This document shows positions 35,007 through 44,361 of a stretch of DNA of 64,000 bases, in pieces. The notes under the pieces are model-generated. The model was given only the letters and a program-made list of their open reading frames with translations, was not told where the DNA came from and did no database searches. Origin of the DNA: Lentisphaerota bacterium. GTDB taxonomy: Bacteria > Verrucomicrobiota > Lentisphaeria > Victivallales > Victivallaceae. The first letter of the stretch is position 1. Each line of letters opens with the position of its first letter. Both the position numbers and the translations under genes were made by a program. The stretch is from contig SUVY01000004.1 of NCBI GenBank assembly GCA_015061775.1, positions 16,488-80,487 of the forward strand. The letters run 5' to 3'.

Positions 35007-36794
35007 ATGAAGACGCGACGGTCGCAGGACATCGACAAGAAAACCCTGCTCGAAAGTTACGATCGGCAACCCCTCGGGAAAATTCTCGTTCTCTTCAAAC
35101 CTTACCGCAAAATGCTTGTGGCATCTTTCGTGCTGATGGTATCGCTCAACATGATCGGACTCACCCTGCCCTGGATGCTTAAAATTGCTATTGACAGAGT
35201 GCTTCCCAACGCAGATTACCTGCTCTTCTGGGTACTCTGTTTTGCCATGACCATCACCTATCTCGCCCGGTGTCTGCTGCGCTATCTTGCAAGTTACACT
35301 GTTGACTACACCGGAATCCGCCTCATCGTAGATATCCGGCAAAAAATATTCAAACACCTCCAAAGCCTGTCGCTGCGTTTTTATCAGGAGTACAGAACAG
35401 GAAAACTCATCAGCAACGTTATCAGCGACGTTGCCCTGCTCAATATGATGATGCGCCTCACGTCAGCTCTGGGAGAGCAGATATTCCAGCTTATGCTCAT
35501 TATCATCCTGCTCGTCATCCTCAACTGGCAGATGGCTCTCATCGTGCTTTTATGTCTTCCGCTTCACTTCTGCAACTTCTATTTTGCAAGAAAAGCTCTG
35601 AGAGCCGACTCGATGATGTTCCAGGAAAAAATGTCTGAAATATCCGCTAACCTCTCTGAAGCTCTCACCGGAGCGAAGGTCATCAAATCCTTTGCAAAAG
35701 AGCAGAGCGAATGCCGCAGATTTTTCCAGAACCTGCGTCCGATGGTCGCCCTGCAGATGAAGGTCACGCTCGACAATATCGGATTGTGGTGCGTGTTCGA
35801 TATACTGACACTCTTCACCTATCTTACCACCATCGGTCTCGGAATCATGTATGTCCAGACCGGAAAAGTATCCATCGGTGAATTTGTCGCATTTTACACC
35901 TACGTCGGTATGCTCATAGGTCCCATCCAGTCTCTTTCCACTCAGGTCGTCACCCTCGCCCAGGGTATGGTCGGAGCAAGCCGCGTTGTAAAACTGCTCA
36001 ATACAATTCCGGAAATCAAAGAGTGCGCAAACCCCATCCATCCGGAACGACTTGACGGACACATCGAATTCCAGCATGTCATGTTTTCATACGATCCGGA
36101 AAAACCCAATGTCATCAACGACTTCAATCTTGAGATCAAACCTGGAGAAAAAGTCGCGTTGGTCGGTCCATCCGGTTCCGGAAAATCAACCCTCAGCAAC
36201 CTTCTGCTCCGCTTCTATGACGTTACTGGCGGAGCGATCCTCGTCGATGGCTACGATGTCAAACGTCTCGGTTTTGAAGCATACCGCCGCAATATCGGCG
36301 TCGTTCTCCAGGAACCGTTCCTCTTCTCAGGCTCCATACGCGACAATATCGCATACGCTAAAGACAATGCATCAATGGAAGAGATCGAACGCGCTGCGGA
36401 GATGGCGAATATCGCAGAGTTTATCAAAGGACTTCCTGACGGTTACGATACCATTATCGGTGAGAACGGCGCAAGTCTTTCCGGAGGTCAGAAGCAGCGT
36501 CTTGCCATTGCCCGTGCGGTTCTGCTCAACCCGTCGATACTCATCCTCGACGAAGCGACAAGTGCCCTCGACACCGTATCCGAAACAGTGGTGCAGGAGG
36601 CTCTCGACCGTCTGATGACCGGAAAAACCACCGTCATCATCGCCCACCGGCTTTCCACAGTCCGCAATGCCGACAAGATCATCGTTCTCGACCGCGGCCA
36701 CGTTGCGCAGAAAGGCACACACGATGAACTTATGGCGCAGGACGGCATATACCGCGAACTTTACCAGACCCAACGCCGCATGGCGACCAAATAA
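35007..36794 (+). CDS. ABC exporter, fused permease and ATPase (MsbA-like)
   Basis: 595 residues. Six-helix membrane domain 30-310, then the ATPase with GPSGSGKST (Walker A, about 387-395), LQEPFLFSGSIRDNI (Q-loop), LSGGQ (491-495) and LILDEATSALD (Walker B). Such half-transporters dimerize and export lipids, peptides or drugs from the inner membrane. AAGGAG at 34992 fixes the start. Coupled to a HlyD-type adaptor 12 bp downstream, so the pair probably moves its substrate across the envelope; no outer-membrane channel is adjacent. Confidence 0.92.
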   Translation: MKTRRSQDIDKKTLLESYDRQPLGKILVLFKPYRKMLVASFVLMVSLNMIGLTLPWMLKIAIDRVLPNADYLLFWVLCFAMTITYLARCLLRYLASYTVDYTGIRLIVDIRQKIFKHLQSLSLRFYQEYRTGKLISNVISDVALLNMMMRLTSALGEQIFQLMLIIILLVILNWQMALIVLLCLPLHFCNFYFARKALRADSMMFQEKMSEISANLSEALTGAKVIKSFAKEQSECRRFFQNLRPMVALQMKVTLDNIGLWCVFDILTLFTYLTTIGLGIMYVQTGKVSIGEFVAFYTYVGMLIGPIQSLSTQVVTLAQGMVGASRVVKLLNTIPEIKECANPIHPERLDGHIEFQHVMFSYDPEKPNVINDFNLEIKPGEKVALVGPSGSGKSTLSNLLLRFYDVTGGAILVDGYDVKRLGFEAYRRNIGVVLQEPFLFSGSIRDNIAYAKDNASMEEIERAAEMANIAEFIKGLPDGYDTIIGENGASLSGGQKQRLAIARAVLLNPSILILDEATSALDTVSETVVQEALDRLMTGKTTVIIAHRLSTVRNADKIIVLDRGHVAQKGTHDELMAQDGIYRELYQTQRRMATK

Positions 36795-36806
36795 GGAGTT
36801 GAAAAC

Positions 36807-37982
36807 ATGGCACATCAGGTCGAAAAAGTCAACTTCCAGAAACAGCTCAAGGTTTTCCGCAGAGTCGGAGTCACCATAATCATCCTGCTCGGAGGTCTCT
36901 TCGGAGTCATCCTCTTCGGTTCAATGGATGATGAAGTTACCGGTCTCGGCACAGTCGCAGGTATCAGAGAATACGATCTTAAAGTTCTCGTCAATGCCCA
37001 GAGTGTGAAAATCCTGCGCCATGAGGGAGAAGAGGTCGAACGCGGAGAGCCTCTCATGCAGCTCGACTCCCGCAATCAGGAAGACAAAATAGCTTTGCTC
37101 CGTCACGATGTCAAAGCTCTTGAAACTCAGGTCGCGGCTAAGGAAAAAGCTCTTGTCCTGCTCAAGAAAGATCCCCTCCCGGACTACTACCGCAACACCG
37201 AACTCGAACTTGGAACTGCGAGGGAGCGGCTCAAACTCTCAGAAAAGGAGTTTGAAGTTTATTCCGACCTCTACAAGCGTAAAACCGTGACCCGTAAAGA
37301 GTTCCTTCAAGTCGAACTCAGTCTGCTCTCAAACCGCATGAGCGTTCAGCGGCTCGAGCGGGACCTCAAACGGCTTGAGGACGGCATGGCTCAGCAGATC
37401 ATCGACCGCGCTACTGACGAGCTGCGGCTGCTCCAGCAGAGACTTGCCGCAAAGAAAGATGAGTTGAAGATGGCGATAAGGCATCTTGAGGACTACATCA
37501 TACGCGCTCCTGACGCAGGAATTGTCACTGAAATACCTCCGCGTCCCGGAAACTACTACACAAAAGGCGATGTTGCAGCCAAATTTGCCGCAAATCAAAA
37601 CAAGAAGGTCATCGGTCTCATCCATGAGAGCCAGATATACAAAGTCGAACCCGGGCAGCTCGTCCGCATAGAAGCGAAACAGTACAACTATCTCGACTAC
37701 GGTTATTTCACAGGAAAAGTCGATGTCGTTTACCAGCTTCCGGTGGAAATCGACAAGAGCAATTATTATCCGGTCAAAATCCTGCTCACGGATGAGAAAA
37801 TGCCGCTGCGCTTCGGCTCGGGCTGCGAAGTTACCATTATCACTGGAAGAGAGCGCATCATCGCCGTTCTGCTGGGTATCCGCAGCAGAGATTATCTTGC
37901 ACGCAGAGGATTGGTCAAGAACAAAATCAAAAAAGCTCCGCAGGCTTACGAAGCAGTGTTGTCTGCTCCGGAAGGGAAATAA
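36807..37982 (+). CDS. HlyD-family membrane-fusion (adaptor) protein
   Basis: 391 residues. A single N-terminal membrane anchor (about 18-38, VTIIILLGGLFGVILFG), a lipoyl half-motif (VNAQSVKILRHEGEEVERGEPLMQ), a long alpha-helical coiled-coil hairpin (about 95-225), the second half-motif YIIRAPDAGIVTEI, and a beta-barrel region. This is the periplasmic adaptor of tripartite or type I export systems and should join the ABC exporter encoded just before it. UmuD starts 3 bp after its stop. Confidence 0.9.
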   Translation: MAHQVEKVNFQKQLKVFRRVGVTIIILLGGLFGVILFGSMDDEVTGLGTVAGIREYDLKVLVNAQSVKILRHEGEEVERGEPLMQLDSRNQEDKIALLRHDVKALETQVAAKEKALVLLKKDPLPDYYRNTELELGTARERLKLSEKEFEVYSDLYKRKTVTRKEFLQVELSLLSNRMSVQRLERDLKRLEDGMAQQIIDRATDELRLLQQRLAAKKDELKMAIRHLEDYIIRAPDAGIVTEIPPRPGNYYTKGDVAAKFAANQNKKVIGLIHESQIYKVEPGQLVRIEAKQYNYLDYGYFTGKVDVVYQLPVEIDKSNYYPVKILLTDEKMPLRFGSGCEVTIITGRERIIAVLLGIRSRDYLARRGLVKNKIKKAPQAYEAVLSAPEGK

Positions 37983-37985
37983 CTG

Positions 37986-38384
37986 ATGGCTGACAATCCG
38001 CCGCTGATGGAGTCCGGCGCTTCATGTGGATTTCCCTCCCCTGCCGAGCAATACGCAAGCACTCCGCTTGACTTGAATACACTTCTGGTAAAAAATCCGG
38101 AAGCCACTTTCTTCGTGCGCGCGGAAGGGAACTCCATGACCGGAGCAGGAATACAAAACGGCGACATCCTCGTCGTTGACCGCTCGCTCGAACCAGCCCC
38201 AGGAAGCATTGTCATCGCCTGCATAGATAATGAATTCACAGTAAAATATTTGCGGCAGGACCAGCGGGGAACAGTTCTCGAACCCGCCAATCCTGAATAT
38301 CCGGCACTTATCCTCGTTCCCGGAATGGAACTCCGGATTTTCGGAGTCGTTACCGGGTGCATACACCAATTCAGGCAGCCATGA
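37986..38384 (+). CDS. umuD: UmuD-like self-cleaving mutagenesis protein
   Basis: 132 residues. SCGFPSPAEQY contains the Cys14-Gly15 cleavage site matching E. coli UmuD Cys24-Gly25; EGNSMTGAGI has the nucleophile Ser50 and FTVKYL the Lys87 of the Ser-Lys dyad. RecA-stimulated cleavage gives UmuD', partner of UmuC in translesion polymerase V. The N-terminal arm is ten residues shorter than in E. coli. Its stop overlaps the umuC start (ATGA). It follows the exporter genes by 3 bp, so no private promoter or SOS box is apparent. Confidence 0.93.
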   Translation: MADNPPLMESGASCGFPSPAEQYASTPLDLNTLLVKNPEATFFVRAEGNSMTGAGIQNGDILVVDRSLEPAPGSIVIACIDNEFTVKYLRQDQRGTVLEPANPEYPALILVPGMELRIFGVVTGCIHQFRQP

Positions 38385-39640
38385 CCGGTTTGATCGACGG
38401 AAACAACTTCTTCGTTTCGTGTGAACGGATCTTCGACCCTGCGCTGGATGGAAAACCAGTAGCTGTCCTGTCCAACAACGACGGCTGCTGCATCAGCCGC
38501 TCTAATGAGTTCAAGGCACTCGGTATCGCTATGGGAACTCCGTACTTTGAACTTAAGCCGCTCATCTCACGGCATGGTCTCATCCTCAAATCGAGCAATT
38601 ATGAGCTTTACAGCGACATATCAAAACGGATAATTTCTCTGCTCAACCGTTTTTCTCCTGATGTTGAACAATACTCAATAGACGAAGCTTTCATCCACCT
38701 CGACCTGCCTCAGGAACAAAATTATTTTGATTTCGGATGCCGTCTGAGAAAAACCGTCTTGCAATGGGTGGGAATTCCCTGCGGAGTTGGCTTTGCAAAA
38801 ACCAGAACTCTCGCCAAAATCGCCAATCATATAGGAAAAAAAAGCAGTTCAGGAGTCTTTGTCATGCCGGATGATCCGCGCCGGATACTTGAAAATACTC
38901 CGGTCGAAGATGTATGGGGCGTCGGCAGAAAACTTGCTCCAAAACTCATCCGGCAGGGAATACGCAATGCCTGGCAGCTCTCCATTCAGGACATTTCTGA
39001 AATAACCAAAAAGCACTCTGTCCTGCTCGGAAAAACGATCCTTGAGCTGCGCGGAACCAACGCTCTCGATGAACGCGACCCGGAAGAGCTGTCGCAAAGC
39101 ATCAGTTGTTCACGCTGTTTCGGATCCCCGGTAACTGAATTTGACGACCTTGCCGAATCTGTCGCCCACTACACTGCAGCTGCCGCAGAAAAGCTGAGAA
39201 AGGAGCAACAGACCGCAGAAGGCATAAGCGTCTATTTCGTCATGTATCCGGAATACACTCCTGTTCCGATGGCGGGCGGAATAAATCAATTTTCTGTCGT
39301 TTTTGATACTCCGACTGATGATACATCGAAAATACTCAATGCCATTCGTCCCAAGCTGGCAAGCATATTCCATAAAGGCAGACGTTACAAAAAAAGCGGA
39401 ATGATGTTTTTCGGACTTGAGAGCAAGCATAACCGTCAAATGGATTTGTTCTCAGCTCCCACCAAACGCGATGACAACGAACTTGGCAAAGTGATCGATG
39501 AAATAAACTCCAAATTCGGAAAAGGAACCCTTTTCACCCTTGCTGAAGGTATAAATAAACCGTGGAAAATGAAACGCGATATGCTCTCCGGAGCATATAC
39601 CTCCGATTGGTCGGGTCTGCTAAAAGTCAAATGCAAATAA
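38381..39640 (+). CDS. umuC: UmuC, Y-family DNA polymerase V catalytic subunit
   Basis: 419 residues from the ATG overlapping the umuD stop. LIDGNNFFVSCE carries the first metal Asp, YSIDEAF (99-105) the DE pair; then the helix-hairpin-helix region VWGVGRKLAPKL, the little finger domain, RQMDLFS near residue 355 as a beta-clamp binding motif, and a C-terminal DUF4113-like tail (GTLFTLAEGINKPWKMKRD). It replicates past DNA lesions. Both catalytic and clamp motifs are intact, so it should be active. Confidence 0.95.
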   Translation: MTGLIDGNNFFVSCERIFDPALDGKPVAVLSNNDGCCISRSNEFKALGIAMGTPYFELKPLISRHGLILKSSNYELYSDISKRIISLLNRFSPDVEQYSIDEAFIHLDLPQEQNYFDFGCRLRKTVLQWVGIPCGVGFAKTRTLAKIANHIGKKSSSGVFVMPDDPRRILENTPVEDVWGVGRKLAPKLIRQGIRNAWQLSIQDISEITKKHSVLLGKTILELRGTNALDERDPEELSQSISCSRCFGSPVTEFDDLAESVAHYTAAAAEKLRKEQQTAEGISVYFVMYPEYTPVPMAGGINQFSVVFDTPTDDTSKILNAIRPKLASIFHKGRRYKKSGMMFFGLESKHNRQMDLFSAPTKRDDNELGKVIDEINSKFGKGTLFTLAEGINKPWKMKRDMLSGAYTSDWSGLLKVKCK

Positions 39641-39656
39641 ATCCTTGAAAAAAACA

Positions 39657-39679
39657 CTTTGACAGAGTATATTTTGTCA
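39657..39679 (+). promoter_or_regulatory. Inverted repeat overlapping a possible promoter
   Basis: TTGACA and TGTCAA are separated by about 10 bp; TTGACA can also serve as a -35 with a TACTAA-like -10 about 16 bp away. It lies in the 72-bp gap between umuC and the next gene. Confidence 0.3.
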
Positions 39680-39712
39680 ATACTAATTTTCATATCATCT
39701 CTGGAGTTTTTT

Positions 39713-40645
39713 ATGAAAAAAGCAGTTTTGTTTACAGTTATAACTGCCGCCTTGAGTCTGTTTGCCCGGGTCGCACCGTGGGAAGGAAACACTTTTGACT
39801 GGAATAAAGTCGAAGAACAGTATCCCGGAATTCGTCATTGCTCTTTTTCAGCATCAGTACCGCGCCCCAACAAAATAAACATCGTCCGTATCGACCTCGC
39901 GACTCCGGGGCTGAATTTTGCGGTAACTCCGCGTGGAGACAATTACGGAAAACCGATGCCCGATGCTCCCAAATATAATATCGTCACCCGCAGAGAACGC
40001 ACCCGCGACTTTATGATGAAGCATCGCAGCGCAGGCAGAGATATGGTGATCGCCGCCAATACCGCTCCGTGGGCACCGTGGAGGTCTCCGTGGAACCATA
40101 CCTACGCAGCCAATATGGGCTTGCTCATATCCGACGGTATTCAGGTCGATCGTATAAACAAGAAAAATTTCCGTCCTGTATTTTTCCGAACCAAAGATGG
40201 CAAGTACGGAATGCAGATATTCAAGCCGGGAGACGATTATTCGCATCTCCAGCAGGCTGTTTCCGGTTTCTACTTCAATCTGCATGAAGGAAAAGTAGTC
40301 GAACGTGCAGACAGGCTCATGCCGTGCTGCAGCTTCGGATTGGATAAATCATGCCGCTATTTATACATCATTATCATCGACGGCAGACAGAAAAACTTCA
40401 GCGAAGGCGCAACCAGCAAAGAGACAGGAGCTTTCCTGAAAAAACTCGGAGCATACAACGGCATCTATATGGATGGAGGCGGCTCAGCCACCCTCACCGT
40501 CTGGGATAAAACCGGCAAATTCAAGGGCTTTAAAAAGCCCCACGAAGACGGAACCCATACCCTGAATCACCAACCGCGCGGCTATGAAAGACTGGTCGGA
40601 TGCAATGTCGGATTTTTCTATGACAACTCAAAACAGTCAAAATAA
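39713..40645 (+). CDS. Secreted phosphodiester glycosidase (NAGPA/DUF2233) protein
   Basis: 310 residues. Signal peptide 1-17 (MKKAVLFTVITAALSLF). YLYIIIIDGRQ and NGIYMDGGGSATLTV are the core blocks of the phosphodiester glycosidase domain, whose human member uncovers mannose-6-phosphate by removing GlcNAc from a phosphodiester. In bacteria it likely trims cell-wall or exopolysaccharide glycosyl-phosphodiesters in the periplasm. ATG 39713 chosen for CTGGAG upstream and the clean signal peptide. Its 3' end overlaps xseA. Confidence 0.85.
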   Translation: MKKAVLFTVITAALSLFARVAPWEGNTFDWNKVEEQYPGIRHCSFSASVPRPNKINIVRIDLATPGLNFAVTPRGDNYGKPMPDAPKYNIVTRRERTRDFMMKHRSAGRDMVIAANTAPWAPWRSPWNHTYAANMGLLISDGIQVDRINKKNFRPVFFRTKDGKYGMQIFKPGDDYSHLQQAVSGFYFNLHEGKVVERADRLMPCCSFGLDKSCRYLYIIIIDGRQKNFSEGATSKETGAFLKKLGAYNGIYMDGGGSATLTVWDKTGKFKGFKKPHEDGTHTLNHQPRGYERLVGCNVGFFYDNSKQSK

Positions 40646-41879
40646 AGAGCCCGTCTGGAGCGTATCCGATGTCAACCGCGCCATGCGCGAAATGGTGGAA
40701 AACGGCTTCCGCAGTTTCTGGATGACAGGAGAAGTCGGATCACTTATCCTCCACCGCTCAGGGCACGCCTATTTCTCTTTAAAAGATGAGCGTTCCCAGA
40801 TCCGTGCCTGCTGGTTCGGCGGCGTCAACGAAATGCGGAAACTCGGCATCGAAAACGGAACAAAAATCGAGGTATTCGGTTCCCTCAGCGTATATGAGAC
40901 CCGCGGAGAATATCAATTCAACTGCCGCCAGGCTCGGATCGCTGGAGTTGGCGACCTCTACCGCAAATTTGAAGAACTCGCAAAAAAACTTGCCGCCGAA
41001 GGACTTTTCGCCCAGGAAAGGAAGAAGCCTGTTCCAAAAATGCCGGGAACGATCGGCGTTGTCACCAGCTCCAATGGAGCCGCCATAAGAGACTTTCTCA
41101 ATATCGCCGGACGGCGTTTTTCCGGATTGAACATCAAAATATATCCGTGTCAGGTTCAAGGCAGTACCGCCGCTGAAAGCGTGGCAAGAGGCGTTGAATT
41201 TTTCAACCGCGCCAACAATGTGGAAGTCATCATCGTCACCCGCGGAGGCGGAAGTATGGAAGATCTCTGGTGTTTCAATGAAGAAAGACTGGTTCGGGCT
41301 GTTGCAGCAAGCAATATTCCTGTCATAAGCGCAGTCGGGCACGAGATAGACACCACTATCTGCGACTATGCCGCCGACTTGAGAGTTCCTACTCCGAGCG
41401 CAGCAGCTGAGCTTATCACCGGAGACCGGGAAAACGTTGCCAAGCACCTTGATCAACTTAATTTTGCGCTCCAGAGAAATGTTGAATTTGCCATTTCAAG
41501 AAATCAATCAAAACTCAACGAAATGCTCCATCGTTTGCGTGAACCAGAGCGTATGCTTTCCAATTTCAGACAGCGTATCGATGAACTCGACAGTTCGATG
41601 CAGATACGGAGTATGGATTTTCTCCATACGAAAAAACTCGATGTTGAAAAATTCTCCGTAAAGCTCGACGCTCTTGATCCGCGTAAAATGCTCAACAACG
41701 GCTACGTTTTTGTTGCCGAAAGCGCAACCGGAAAACCGGTGACCACAAGCAGAAAAGTTCCGGGAACAAAACTTGACCTTACCTTTGCCGACGGCGTCAT
41801 GCAAGTCAAAGTCGATGGCAAAAACAGTAAAAATAATAGTAAATCAGCAGATACTGCAACACAAGGAGAGTTATTCTGA
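40620..41879 (+). CDS. xseA: Exodeoxyribonuclease VII large subunit
   Basis: 419 residues. OB-fold at the N-terminus (VWSVSDVNRAMREMVENGF, GEVGSL, HAYFSLKDERSQIRACWF), central catalytic domain with IGVVTSSNGAAIRDF, VIIVTRGGGSMEDLW and ISAVGHEIDTTICDYAADLRVPTPSAAAE, then a helical stalk. Degrades single-stranded DNA with the small subunit XseB, which is not present in this window. The start is uncertain: ATG at 40605 or 40620, each with a weak GTCGGA; both overlap the preceding gene. Ends TGATG with the amidohydrolase start. Confidence 0.94.
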   Translation: MTTQNSQNKEPVWSVSDVNRAMREMVENGFRSFWMTGEVGSLILHRSGHAYFSLKDERSQIRACWFGGVNEMRKLGIENGTKIEVFGSLSVYETRGEYQFNCRQARIAGVGDLYRKFEELAKKLAAEGLFAQERKKPVPKMPGTIGVVTSSNGAAIRDFLNIAGRRFSGLNIKIYPCQVQGSTAAESVARGVEFFNRANNVEVIIVTRGGGSMEDLWCFNEERLVRAVAASNIPVISAVGHEIDTTICDYAADLRVPTPSAAAELITGDRENVAKHLDQLNFALQRNVEFAISRNQSKLNEMLHRLREPERMLSNFRQRIDELDSSMQIRSMDFLHTKKLDVEKFSVKLDALDPRKMLNNGYVFVAESATGKPVTTSRKVPGTKLDLTFADGVMQVKVDGKNSKNNSKSADTATQGELF

Positions 41880-42646
41880 TGTCAAATATCCCTTTTGAAG
41901 TCATAGATTGTCACATCCACCCGATGTTCACCAACCGGTTCGGTGCCAGTCAGGATGAAGCTGTTTTTATCGACGATCTCAAACGCGCCGGAGTCTCAAT
42001 ATCCTGCGGAGCTGTTATCAAACCATCTGAATTCGACTGTGACTGGGAGCATATCAAAAGCTGCAATGATGCAACCTGGGCGTTTCACGAAAAGTACCCC
42101 GACTTCTTCTTGGCAGGGTTACAGGTACACGGCAGCTACGTTGAGGAGTCCTGCTGCGAAATCGAAAAATACTACGCAAAAGGAGTTCGCTGGGTCGGAG
42201 AGCTGGTCAACTATATCTTGAGAACCGGACGCTACGCCTCGCGCGGCATGATGCAGATTTTTGAACTCTGCCGCGATCTTGGAATGGTGATAAATCTGCA
42301 TACTGACAGCAATATCACGGAGATAGAACCCGTATTAAAAGCATTTCCGACCCTGAACGTCGTCGTCGCTCATCCGCACGATTTCGATGGAGCAAAACAG
42401 CGTTTCGAGTACATCGCAAATTTTCCCAACGCCTATATGGATATCTCCGGCAACGGACTGCAGAGGTATGGAATGCTCCGCTGGGCTGTCGATTGCTGCG
42501 GCTGTGAAAAAATCCTGTTCGGTTCTGACTATCCTTTAAACAGCGTCGGAATGTATGTTCAGGGTGTATTGTATGAAAGACTTACCGACAAAGAGCGCGA
42601 AGCGATCTTTTCAGGAAATTTCCGCCGCCTGACCGGAATGAACTAA
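41879..42646 (+). CDS. Amidohydrolase-2-type metal-dependent hydrolase
   Basis: 255 residues. DCHIHPMF is the first metal site; VVVAHPHDFDGA and ILFGSDYPLNSVG supply further His and the catalytic Asp of the amidohydrolase barrel. Family members hydrolyse or decarboxylate small ring or lactone compounds; the TIM-barrel GSDYP signature is typical of the decarboxylase-like group. Substrate unknown. One base overlap with xseA and 1 bp before the PHP gene make a tight cotranscribed set. Confidence 0.85.
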   Translation: MSNIPFEVIDCHIHPMFTNRFGASQDEAVFIDDLKRAGVSISCGAVIKPSEFDCDWEHIKSCNDATWAFHEKYPDFFLAGLQVHGSYVEESCCEIEKYYAKGVRWVGELVNYILRTGRYASRGMMQIFELCRDLGMVINLHTDSNITEIEPVLKAFPTLNVVVAHPHDFDGAKQRFEYIANFPNAYMDISGNGLQRYGMLRWAVDCCGCEKILFGSDYPLNSVGMYVQGVLYERLTDKEREAIFSGNFRRLTGMN

Positions 42647-42647
42647 A

Positions 42648-43895
42648 ATGGCAATTTTTCAGCTTAAAAATCTGGTATTTCCGGCAGACACACAAGTGAC
42701 GGTAACGGTGTTCTGCAACGATCCGGCTGTCCTTAAAAAGATTGAAGCTGGCTACATTTCCGGAGACGGTTGTCATCAGGATCTCTCCATGCCGGATTCG
42801 CTGAGAAAATTTGAACCGGTTCCGTTCAACGTTTGCGGAAACAACCTCGATTTCCAGCTCATGTTGCGAGGAGAGGGTTTTCACACCATCAAACTGCAAT
42901 TTGAAATAGACGGTCAGAGCGATTATGAGTATCTCGAATTCTATTCGCTTTACGATGATCTTTTCAAATTAAATCCGTATAAAGGCAATTTTCACAGCCA
43001 TACTACTGATTCGGACGGACTGCACTCTCCGCAAAACACGCTTTGCATTGCAAGAGAAGCGGGATTCGATTATGCCGCATTTTCCGAACACAGGCTATAC
43101 ACAGATCACACCGATGAGTTTGAAGGACTCTGCGACCGGCTGGGAACAAAACTGTTTCATGCCGAAGAGGTGCACTCCCTGCCCCGCTGGGTTTGCCATA
43201 TTTTAAGCATTGGAGCCAATGCCGGAGTTTCCCAGCTGCAATCGTCTGAACCATTTATTGCCGAAGTTGAAAAGGCAAAAAACAACTATACGGAACTTGA
43301 ACCAGCCCTGCAGAATTACGCCGCCCAGAGCGAAGTCATCACCAAATATATCAAAATGCGCGGAGGCAAAGCTGTATTGTGTCACCCTTACTGGAAACAT
43401 ACCGGCAGATTGAATGTTCCCAAACAGCTTACAGATATTCTTTTCCGTAAAATAGCCTTCGATGCGGTTGAACTTATCACCTGCGAGTACGAAAACAACT
43501 CACTTGCCAATGCAAGATACCATGAGCTCGCCGCTGAAGGCAAGGCTCTTCCGGTCATGGCGGGCAATGACTGGCACGGACAAAACGGTGAACGCATGGA
43601 GTGCGCTTACAATATATCTTTTGCTGAAGACTGCTCGGAAACAGGCATCATTGATGCCATCGTCAACCGCAGAAACACCGCCGTATTCGGTGAAAATGAT
43701 CCGATGGTATTCGGAGATTTCAGAATGGTCAGTTATGCACTTTTTCTGATAAAGAATTTCTATCCGGCATACAACTCAGTCTCAGAACAGCTCGGACTTG
43801 ATATTTTGTGCTCTATCGACAGCGGAGAGTTTTCCTCACGCAGCGCAGAGCTCAAGGCACAGCTCGATCTGATGAAAATGATGCTCAAATACTGA
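42648..43895 (+). CDS. PHP-domain metal-dependent phosphoesterase with N-terminal beta domain
   Basis: 415 residues. Residues 1-105 look like an immunoglobulin-like beta domain; GNFHSHTTDSDGLHSP (about 112-127) is the first PHP motif with metal His and Asp residues, then FDYAAFSEHR, AVLCHPYW and MAGNDWHG follow the PHP order. The PHP fold hydrolyses phosphoesters using a trinuclear metal centre. No signal peptide. Function could be in nucleotide or sugar phosphate turnover. Its 3' end overlaps the convergent trmL gene by 11 bp. Confidence 0.85.
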   Translation: MAIFQLKNLVFPADTQVTVTVFCNDPAVLKKIEAGYISGDGCHQDLSMPDSLRKFEPVPFNVCGNNLDFQLMLRGEGFHTIKLQFEIDGQSDYEYLEFYSLYDDLFKLNPYKGNFHSHTTDSDGLHSPQNTLCIAREAGFDYAAFSEHRLYTDHTDEFEGLCDRLGTKLFHAEEVHSLPRWVCHILSIGANAGVSQLQSSEPFIAEVEKAKNNYTELEPALQNYAAQSEVITKYIKMRGGKAVLCHPYWKHTGRLNVPKQLTDILFRKIAFDAVELITCEYENNSLANARYHELAAEGKALPVMAGNDWHGQNGERMECAYNISFAEDCSETGIIDAIVNRRNTAVFGENDPMVFGDFRMVSYALFLIKNFYPAYNSVSEQLGLDILCSIDSGEFSSRSAELKAQLDLMKMMLKY

Positions 43896-44361
43896 CATCC
43901 CAATCGCTGCGGTTCTGACGCATTGCCTCGTAAAGAGCAATCGAAACGCTGTTGGCAAGGTTTATGCTGCGGAAAAACTCTCCCGGCATGGGGATTATAC
44001 GCATCCTGTCCTGATATTTTTCGTAGAATTCGGCAGGAAGTCCGGCTGACTCTCTGCCAAACACAAGGTAGTCTCCGGTCTTATATTCAACATCATAGAA
44101 GCTGGTTGTTCCGTGGGTCGAAAAAAAGTGCAGAACAGCCTCGGGATTGGCGTCAAGGAATTTTTCCCAGTCAGGATATACAGTGTAATCAAGTTTATTC
44201 CAGTAGTCCATTCCGGCGCGTTTAAGGTATTTATCCTCGAGTGAAAAACCAAGAGGTTCTATCAGATGGAGTTTACATCCGGTCGATACACAAAGTCTGC
44301 CGATAGAACCGGTATTCTGCGGTATCTCAGGCTGGAACAAAGTTATATTGAAATTTATCAC
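43885..44361 (-). CDS. trmL: tRNA (cytidine(34)-2'-O)-methyltransferase TrmL
   Basis: 158 residues. SPOUT knot signature: ITLFQPEIPQNTGSIGRLC at the start, YLVFGRESAGLP in the middle and RSINLANSVSIALYEAMRQ at the end, exactly the TrmL layout. It methylates the wobble ribose of tRNA-Leu species. The start is GTG, overlapping the upstream methylase stop as GTGA, with GAGG before it. Confidence 0.95.
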   Translation of the reverse strand: MINFNITLFQPEIPQNTGSIGRLCVSTGCKLHLIEPLGFSLEDKYLKRAGMDYWNKLDYTVYPDWEKFLDANPEAVLHFFSTHGTTSFYDVEYKTGDYLVFGRESAGLPAEFYEKYQDRMRIIPMPGEFFRSINLANSVSIALYEAMRQNRSDWDVSI

